Part shown: positions 29,839-35,209 of the stretch, in pieces
How positions within the stretch are numbered: the first letter of the stretch is position 1
How the letters are laid out: each line of letters opens with the position of its first letter
Origin: SZAS-103 sp043747745
GTDB lineage: Bacteria; Pseudomonadota; Gammaproteobacteria; Xanthomonadales; Xanthomonadaceae
NCBI GenBank assembly: GCA_043747745.1
Contig: JAYTOP010000009.1
Location: 1-35,209 of the forward strand
Direction of reading: 5' to 3'
DNA: 35,209 nt
Notes under the pieces: model-generated
Told to the model about the DNA's origin: nothing
The model's database searches: none
What the model saw: only the letters and a program-made list of their open reading frames with translations
Made by a program: the position numbers and the translations under genes

Positions 29839-30693
29839 TCAGGGGCCGATTCGGCAAGCCTTCAGTGGCATCATCAGCGCGTTTTGCAGGGCGTTTGGCG
29901 CAATCGGGGTGGGTGCGCTGGCCGGGAAATCGATGCGTGCAACCAGCTGCCGACCATCGCTGCTGCGAATGTTGGTGACGCCCTCGAAGCGCAGCAGGTT
30001 GTGGGCTGCCAGTCCGTACGCCACGTCGATGTGTGGCGCGAACAACGTCAGCAGTCCGCCCAGGCGCATCCGGAACACGACCGCAGGCAAGCCGCCGATC
30101 ACGGTCTGGGCCTGCCGGGTCAGCCGGAAACCGTAGGTGTCACCCTTGGCCGGGACGACGAAGTCCATTGGCAGGGTCTGTCCGGCGATCAGCGCGACCC
30201 AGTTGCGGGTCACGAATTCGTCGAAACCGGCATCGGCGACCAGGGTTCCGTCGGAAGCCACGGGCTCAGCGCTCTCGGCCGCCTGCACGGTGGGTTTCAC
30301 GAATGCGAAGGCTTGTCCGCGCTGGCGACGGAGGCCTTCACGGTAGCCGTCGCGCGCGTCGATCAGTTCGAACTCGGGCGCGATCAGCGCGTTCGTGTAA
30401 TCCACCTTCTTTCGCGCGAAGGTGGTGCCGTCGGCGCACCGATACAGCACCACGCGCATGACCATGCGTCCGTGGTCACGCTGGACCAGATGGGTTTCGC
30501 TGTACAACGCGCGCCCGGATGCGGGATCGATAGCTCGGCCCTGGTATTCCATGGTTTCGGCCAAGGCAAAAGGTGCAGCAAACAGCGCAGCCACGCCAAA
30601 TGCGAATGTCAGTGGCAAGCCTGCGTGCGGCGCACGCGAAGATCCTGATCGATGGCAAGCCCGCTGTGTGCGAGCTGGTTCGCGACGTGGCAT
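29839..30693 (-). CDS. Periplasmic protein of unknown function
   Basis: 284 residues. A long basic N-region (about 25 residues) leads to a hydrophobic segment (LPLTFAFGVAALFAAPFALA) with an ALA/ET cleavage site. The mature protein looks beta-rich (for example GRALYSETHLVQRDHGRMVM and LVARIDFPASAPTPIAP). It may be a soluble periplasmic domain, but I recognise no family. The ATG at 30693 is supported by GGGAGA about 6 nt upstream. It is 67 nt downstream of the SDR stop on the same strand, so the order SDR, this gene, trmL could be one transcript. Confidence 0.72.
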   Translation of the reverse strand: MPRREPARTQRACHRSGSSRAPHAGLPLTFAFGVAALFAAPFALAETMEYQGRAIDPASGRALYSETHLVQRDHGRMVMRVVLYRCADGTTFARKKVDYTNALIAPEFELIDARDGYREGLRRQRGQAFAFVKPTVQAAESAEPVASDGTLVADAGFDEFVTRNWVALIAGQTLPMDFVVPAKGDTYGFRLTRQAQTVIGGLPAVVFRMRLGGLLTLFAPHIDVAYGLAAHNLLRFEGVTNIRSSDGRQLVARIDFPASAPTPIAPNALQNALMMPLKACRIGP

Positions 30694-30760
30694 GGCATCT
30701 CCCTGATTCCGATCCGCTCCAATACCCTCCCACGGCTGCCGTGGTGGCGGCGTGAAATGC

Positions 30761-31459
30761 TCACCAAAGGATCGATTGGCCCTGATAATCCATGAACGTG
30801 CCGCTATCTTCCATTGTTATGGCATCGATGACGCGCAGCATTCCGGACACCGATACGGCTGGCAACACGTCAGCGCCTGCGCCGCCCATGTCGGTCTTGA
30901 CCCAGCCCGGACTCAGCGCGACCACACGCACGCCGTCCGCTTTCAGCGCATGCGCCAGCAGCACGGTCGCCATGTTCAACGCGGCTTTGCTGATCGCGTA
31001 ACTAGGCGTGTAGAAGCTGCTGGTGATCGCCATCGAACCAAGCCGCGAGGACAGGTTCGCCACGGTCGGCGCATCGCCCTTGCGCAGCAACGGGGCAAGT
31101 GCCTGCACAAGCAGAAACGGGCCGACCGTATTGACCTGCACGCTGGAGGCCAGCGCAGCGGCGGTGACGTCGCCGAAATGCTCGCCCGACACCAGCATGC
31201 CCGCGTTGTTGATCAGCAGGTCAAGGCCGTCGTAGCGTTGCGTAGCCTGATGCGCAAGCATCGAAACCGAATCCGCATCGGCCATTTCGACAGCAATCGG
31301 GTGCAGCCGATCCGCGTGCGCGCGTGCCAGCGCATGCAATGCCTCGGCATGCTGCGGATCGCGGCAGGCGGCGATGACATGGTCGCCGCGTGCCAGCAAT
31401 TGGTGGGTGAATTCCAGACCCAGGCCGCGATTGGCTCCGGTGACGAGGACGCGGCGCAT
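30761..31459 (-). CDS. Short-chain dehydrogenase/reductase (CsgA/C-factor-like)
   Basis: 232 residues. Cofactor motif TGANRGLG (residues 7-14), NNAGML (NNAG motif), a catalytic Ser in NLSSRLGS, and YAISKAAL with the catalytic Tyr and Lys. The overall pattern (RGLGLEFTHQLLARG, PGWVKTDMGG, SGTFMDYQG) fits the SDR group that includes Myxococcus C-factor-like proteins, small cytosolic oxidoreductases of uncertain substrate. The ATG at 31459 has GGAG 7 nt upstream; a GTG four codons earlier lacks this. It diverges from the M16 peptidase gene. Confidence 0.9.
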   Translation of the reverse strand: MRRVLVTGANRGLGLEFTHQLLARGDHVIAACRDPQHAEALHALARAHADRLHPIAVEMADADSVSMLAHQATQRYDGLDLLINNAGMLVSGEHFGDVTAAALASSVQVNTVGPFLLVQALAPLLRKGDAPTVANLSSRLGSMAITSSFYTPSYAISKAALNMATVLLAHALKADGVRVVALSPGWVKTDMGGAGADVLPAVSVSGMLRVIDAITMEDSGTFMDYQGQSILW

Positions 31460-31497
31460 GTGCTGCTCCACTGGTTGGCGAAGCCCGAGTCTAATAC

Positions 31498-31529
31498 AGG
31501 CCCGTACTTATGCTGTGCCGTACGGGCCT
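31498..31529. promoter_or_regulatory. Perfect 10-bp inverted repeat in a divergent promoter region
   Basis: AGGCCCGTAC (31498-31507) and GTACGGGCCT (31520-31529), 12 nt apart, midway between the SDR start (31459) and the M16 start (31605). There is no T-run, so it is not an obvious terminator. An operator shared by both genes is the simplest reading. Confidence 0.5.
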
Positions 31530-31604
31530 TGTGCGGCTACCATGCGCGTTCGTCGGCGCAGCGTCTCATCCGCCACCGGCTTACCCCTCTTCCCAAGGAT
31601 TCCC

Positions 31605-34484
31605 ATGACGTCTCCAACCCATCGGCTGCGCGCCGGTCTGCTTGCACTGAGTGTGTCCGCTGCGCTGGCGATGCCCCTGCTCGCGCAAACGGCACAGGCT
31701 ACGACCGTGGACATTGCGTACACCGAATTCACTCTACCGAATGGTCTGCGGGTGATCGTGCACGAGGACCACAAGGCGCCGATCGTCGCGGTCAATCTCT
31801 GGTACCACGTCGGCTCCAAGGACGAGAAGCCCGGCAAGACCGGCTTCGCGCACCTCTACGAACACCTGATGTTCGAGGGCTCGGAGAACCACAAGGGCAA
31901 GTATTTCGACCCGTTCGAGAAAGTCGGCGCGACCGACCAGAACGGTACCACCAACGCCGACCGCACCAACTTCTTCGAGAACGTGCCGACCACGGCCCTT
32001 GATATGGCGTTGTGGATGGAGTCGGACCGCATGGGCCATCTGCTCGGCGGCGTCGACCAGGCCACGCTCGACCAGCAGCGTGGCGTCGTGCAAAACGAGA
32101 AACGTGGCGACGAGAACCAGCCGTACGGTCGTGTTGACGACGCGATGCAGGCGGCGACGTATCCGCTCGCGCATCCCTACCACCACACCACGCTCGGTTC
32201 GATGGTCGACCTCAGCAATGCCTCGCTGGACGACGTGAAAACCTGGTTCCGCACCTGGTACGGCCCGAACAATGCGACCCTGGTGCTGGCGGGCGATATC
32301 GACGAGGCGACCGCGAAGGCGAAGGTCGCGCGCTATTTCGGCGACATCCCGGCGTCGCCGACCAACCCGATGCCGAAGGCCCGGGTCGCACCGCGCGACA
32401 AGTCCACGCGCGGCACCATGAGCGATCGCGTTGCGCAGGTGCGCATCTATCGCGAATGGAACGTCGCAGAGTTCGGCAACCCCGACCTCGACCGCCTGCA
32501 GCTGTTCGCGCAGGTGCTGGGCGGCAGCCGCTCGTCGCGCCTCGATATCCGGCTGGTGCACCACGACAAGTTGGCCGACCACGTCAGCGCCTATGCGTCA
32601 CCTGGCCAGTTGGGCAGTTCGTTCAACATCACGGCGGACGTCAAGCAGGGCGTGGACCCGGCCAAGGTCGAGGCTATCCTCGACGAGGAATTGCAGCGGC
32701 TGCTGAAAGACGGCCCGAGTGCCGATGAAACCGAACGCGCGCGCACTGTGTTCAAGGCCGGCTTCATCCGCGGCATCGAACGCATCGGCGGCTTTGGCGG
32801 CAAGGCCGACGCGCTGGCCGAGTGCACGGTCTACACCGGCAACCCGGGCTGCTTCCGCGACAGCCTGAAGACGCTCGACACGGCGATGCCTGCGGATCTG
32901 AAAGCCGCCGGAAATCGCTGGCTCAGCGAGGGCGATTACACCCTGGTCGTGTCGCCGGGTGAGATCCCGCCGACGGTCGCCGATGCGTCCACCGTGACTG
33001 AACCGTACGCGACCAAGGACTTCAAGGTGCCCGGCATCGATCCGAAATTCGCCGTGACCAAGTCCGATGTCGATCGCGGCAAGGGCGAGCCTATGGTCGA
33101 TACTTTCCCCGATCTCGCGTTCCCGGCATTGCAGCGCTCGACCCTGTCCAACGGCATGAAGATCGTGCTGGCCGAGCGCCATGAAATCCCGGTCGTGCAG
33201 ATGAACATGCAATTCGGCGGCGGCTACGCGGCCGACCAGGGCCACAAGCTCGGCACCGCGAGCTTCGCGATGGGCATGCTCGACGAAGGCGCGGGTACCT
33301 ACGACGCACTGGCGATCGGCGATCGCGAGGAATCGCTGGGCGCGAATATCGGCACCGGCGCGAGCCTCGACGGCGACAGCGCGAGCCTGTCGGCGCTGAA
33401 GGAACACCTCGACGATTCGCTGGCGCTTTACGCGGACGTGATCCGCCGTCCGACCTTCGCACCGAGCGAGATCGAACGCGTGCGCCAGACCTGGCTGGCC
33501 GGCATCAAGCAGGAAAAGACCCAGCCCACCGGCGTCGCGTTGCGCCTGTTGCCGCCGCTGATGTACGGCGCTGGACACCCGTACGGGATTCCGTTCTCCG
33601 GCACCGGCAACGAGGCATCGATCGCCTCGCTGAATCGCGACGACCTCGTTGCGTTCCATCAGCAATGGGTGCGTCCGGACAATGCCACCCTGATCGTGGT
33701 TGGCGACACCACGTTGAAAGAAATCACCCCGCTGCTCGAAAAGCATTTCGGCGACTGGCAACTCAAGGCTTCGCGGCGGCCGACGTTGACTATTCCGACC
33801 GTTGCATTGCCGGCCAAGCCGCGCATCGTGCTGGTGGACCAACCCGGCTCGAACCAGGCAAACATCCTCGTCGGCCAACTCGTGTCCTCGACAGTGGACC
33901 CTCACGCGGTCGATTTCGACATCGCCAATGGCGTGCTCGGTGGCGAGTTCTCGTCGCGCCTGAACGCCAACCTGCGCGAGGACAAGCACTGGGCCTATGG
34001 CGCGTACAGCTTCATCCCGGGCGCGAAAGGCCAGCGTCCGTGGATCGCGTTCGCGCCGGTGCAGATCGACAAGACCGCCGACTCGCTCAAGGAAATGCAG
34101 CGCGAACTGGGCGAGTACGCCAGCGGCAAGGCTCCGGCCACCGATGCCGAAATTGCCAAGATCAAGGCCACCAGCGTGCGCAGCATGCCCGGTGCGTATG
34201 AGACGGCTGGCGCGGTGCTCGGCGCGATCGGCGGCATCGTCCGCTACAACCGCCCCGACGACTACGTGCAGCAGCACAAACGGCAAATCGAAGCCATGTC
34301 TGCCGATGCGGTGCACACAGCGACGGGCGACCTGAAGCCGACCGGCATGACCTGGGTCGTGGTTGGCGATCTCTCCAAGATCGAAGCCTCGGTGCGCGCG
34401 CTGAAGATCGGCGAGGTCAGCGTTGTCGATGTCGATGGCAAGCCGATTGCAGCGAAGCCGGCTGCGCAGCCGACGAAGAAGTAG
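31605..34484 (+). CDS. Two-domain M16 zinc metallopeptidase, periplasmic
   Basis: 959 residues, with a signal peptide (LLALSVSAALAMPLLAQTAQA). The N-terminal M16 half has the inverted zinc motif HLYEH (His83, Glu86, His87) and the third ligand Glu165 in VQNEKRG, all at normal spacing. The C-terminal half is a second M16 fold (LSNGMKIVLAERHEIPVVQM) whose HxxEH is lost (GTASFAMGMLDEG), as usual for the non-catalytic half of fused M16 proteins. The FGGGYAADQG and GGEFSSRLNANLRE segments are typical. It is probably a periplasmic oligopeptidase or pitrilysin-like enzyme, with unknown substrates. The ATG at 31605 has AAGGA 6 nt upstream; the open frame before it is antisense to the SDR start. Confidence 0.95.
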   Translation: MTSPTHRLRAGLLALSVSAALAMPLLAQTAQATTVDIAYTEFTLPNGLRVIVHEDHKAPIVAVNLWYHVGSKDEKPGKTGFAHLYEHLMFEGSENHKGKYFDPFEKVGATDQNGTTNADRTNFFENVPTTALDMALWMESDRMGHLLGGVDQATLDQQRGVVQNEKRGDENQPYGRVDDAMQAATYPLAHPYHHTTLGSMVDLSNASLDDVKTWFRTWYGPNNATLVLAGDIDEATAKAKVARYFGDIPASPTNPMPKARVAPRDKSTRGTMSDRVAQVRIYREWNVAEFGNPDLDRLQLFAQVLGGSRSSRLDIRLVHHDKLADHVSAYASPGQLGSSFNITADVKQGVDPAKVEAILDEELQRLLKDGPSADETERARTVFKAGFIRGIERIGGFGGKADALAECTVYTGNPGCFRDSLKTLDTAMPADLKAAGNRWLSEGDYTLVVSPGEIPPTVADASTVTEPYATKDFKVPGIDPKFAVTKSDVDRGKGEPMVDTFPDLAFPALQRSTLSNGMKIVLAERHEIPVVQMNMQFGGGYAADQGHKLGTASFAMGMLDEGAGTYDALAIGDREESLGANIGTGASLDGDSASLSALKEHLDDSLALYADVIRRPTFAPSEIERVRQTWLAGIKQEKTQPTGVALRLLPPLMYGAGHPYGIPFSGTGNEASIASLNRDDLVAFHQQWVRPDNATLIVVGDTTLKEITPLLEKHFGDWQLKASRRPTLTIPTVALPAKPRIVLVDQPGSNQANILVGQLVSSTVDPHAVDFDIANGVLGGEFSSRLNANLREDKHWAYGAYSFIPGAKGQRPWIAFAPVQIDKTADSLKEMQRELGEYASGKAPATDAEIAKIKATSVRSMPGAYETAGAVLGAIGGIVRYNRPDDYVQQHKRQIEAMSADAVHTATGDLKPTGMTWVVVGDLSKIEASVRALKIGEVSVVDVDGKPIAAKPAAQPTKK

Positions 34485-34540
34485 CATCCCCTCCCAACCC
34501 CCTGCTCGCGGTGCGAGTAAGGGGACCAGAAAGCTCCCTC

Positions 34541-34640
34541 TCTTGCGCATCGCGCAGGGGGCGATGCGTCTCGCTGACGATCCGCCAGTGGCAGATCGCG
34601 AGACGAAGAACGCCCGGCAGGGCCGGAAGGGTGCTTTGTC
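34541..34640. repeat. REP-like unit, third copy
   Basis: First hairpin: CTCCCTCTCTTGCGCATCGC to GCAGGGGG (34541-34568). Second palindrome: GATCCGCCAGTGGCAGATC (34579-34597). Then the tail with GACGAAGAACGCCCGGCAGG and GGAAGGGTG. The same order is seen at 6546-6720. It fills most of the 218-nt gap after the M16 gene. A short GC-rich stem (CCCTGCTCGCGGTGCGAGTA) lies just to its left. Confidence 0.8.
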
Positions 34641-34702
34641 CCGATTCACGCGCAAAGGGCCACAATCCGGTGCGTCGTTGCTTTTACATACCGGAGTTGC
34701 CC

Positions 34703-35029
34703 ATGCGCCAGTTGCCATTGCTCATCGTCGTGATCGCGCTGCTTGGCGGCTGTACCTGGGTGAAGATGGATCCCGGCGCAGCGCGGATACGGGTCTTGCC
34801 GCTCGGGCAGCAGATCGCGTCGTGCCATCGTCTTGGCGAGGTCTCGGTGTCGGTCACGGATCGCGTCGGCCCGTATGAACGCAACACCGTAAAGGTGCGC
34901 GACGAGCTCGAAACCCTGGCCCGCAATGAAGCGCTGACCCTGCACGCCGACACCGTCCAGCCCGAGGCCGAACCCGCCGATGGCCAGCAGCGCTGGCTCG
35001 CATATCGCTGTCACGACGTGACGCAGTGA
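34703..35029 (+). CDS. DUF4156 lipoprotein
   Basis: 108 residues. The signal LPLLIVVIALLGGCTW has a clean lipobox with Cys17. The short mature domain (QQIASCHRLGEVSVSVTDRV, then ETLARNEALTLHADTV and a C-terminal YRCHD) fits the DUF4156 family of small enterobacterial-type lipoproteins; a Cys pair may form a disulfide. Function unknown. The ATG at 34703 has GGAG 7 nt upstream. Confidence 0.85.
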   Translation: MRQLPLLIVVIALLGGCTWVKMDPGAARIRVLPLGQQIASCHRLGEVSVSVTDRVGPYERNTVKVRDELETLARNEALTLHADTVQPEAEPADGQQRWLAYRCHDVTQ

Positions 35030-35059
35030 ACCACGGCGCGAGAGAAAGCGCGCATGCGA

Positions 35060-35209
35060 TCAAGGTGGTGCCGGGTGCCGGGTCTCAGGTGGGAGGCCGC
35101 GTTGGGCAGCCAGGTTGTACAGGTGCGCTACCCAGATGCCGGCGAGGTTCTCGAAGTCCGGCTGGCCGAAGACCTTGAAGGCGCGTTCGGCCAGCTTGCG
35201 GGTGGCCGG
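35060..35209 (-). pseudogene. Transposase/integrase fragment at the window edge
   Basis: The minus strand enters from the right edge with an open frame reading KLAERAFKVFGQPDFENLAG, then IWVAHLYNLAAQRG, and stops at 35060-35062. This resembles the internal helix-turn-helix segment of integrase-core transposases that carry an ERAxxxFG...AGISVAHLYNLR-like stretch. In those proteins the sequence continues well beyond this point, so the piece looks truncated. The 5' part lies outside the window. The family is assigned by memory and could be wrong. Confidence 0.45.

Noticed and set aside
31374..31604. N-terminal extension of the M16 peptidase
   Set aside because: It overlaps the SDR gene antisense and would bury the signal peptide that begins at 31605.
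32598..34718. 706-codon open frame antisense to the M16 peptidase
   Set aside because: An Arg/His/Gln-rich shadow frame; it also runs through the intergenic repeat, which would not be coding.
1..35209. CRISPR arrays, tRNA or rRNA genes, prophage or defence islands
   Set aside because: No regularly spaced direct repeats, no cloverleaf or rRNA motifs and no phage structural genes were recognised. The only mobile traces are small repeats, the RHS fragment and the edge transposase piece.

Overview
The window is GC-rich, densely packed chromosomal DNA from a gammaproteobacterium. The gene set points to the order Lysobacterales (Xanthomonadales), perhaps Rhodanobacteraceae-like. The basis is an Ax21-type outer-membrane protein, the hemD-hemX-hemY run, a rhodanese-secB-gpsA run, a YdfG-type dehydrogenase, DUF4349 and DUF4156 lipoproteins, and many palindromic intergenic repeats. 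No rRNA, tRNA, CRISPR array or intact insertion sequence was seen. The family placement is inference from gene content only.

Left end (1-4500): an RHS/YD-repeat fragment abuts a 5'-truncated histidine kinase. Then come a secreted protein, a small lipoprotein, a metallo-beta-lactamase-fold hydrolase (all on the minus strand) and ydfG. Two kinds of palindromic repeat lie between these genes.

Nitrogen island (4500-12500): dgkA, glnA, amtB, an unknown membrane-anchored protein, then ntrB-ntrC. glnA has a textbook sigma-54 promoter and two NtrC-type sites 30 bp apart. A third site of the same form overlaps a candidate -10 and the start of ntrB. Together they predict a closed circuit in which NtrB/NtrC activates glnA and controls its own synthesis.

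Middle (12500-19000): a lipoprotein Cu/Zn superoxide dismutase coupled to a GNAT acetyltransferase; a two-gene minus-strand unit of unknown function; a SAM methyltransferase coupled to a FadI-like thiolase through a 30-codon ORF built of five 15-nt units that each begin with ATG; and a DUF4349 lipoprotein.

Haem cluster (18900-23500, minus strand): hemD-hemX-hemY, then two unknown membrane proteins and a cupin, several joined by ATGA overlaps. A hot-dog thioesterase diverges from hemD, with overlapping 5' ends.

Right part (24000-35209): a small lipoprotein, then rhodanese-secB-gpsA, a broken relE toxin gene, a receiver-like protein of unknown function, an Ax21-family protein with a strong terminator, trmL, a periplasmic protein, an SDR divergent from a large two-domain M16 peptidase, a DUF4156 lipoprotein, and a transposase fragment at the edge.

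No clearly new multi-gene defence or biosynthetic system is visible. The best leads are the NtrC circuit, the ATG-repeat coupling ORF, and the intergenic palindrome families.
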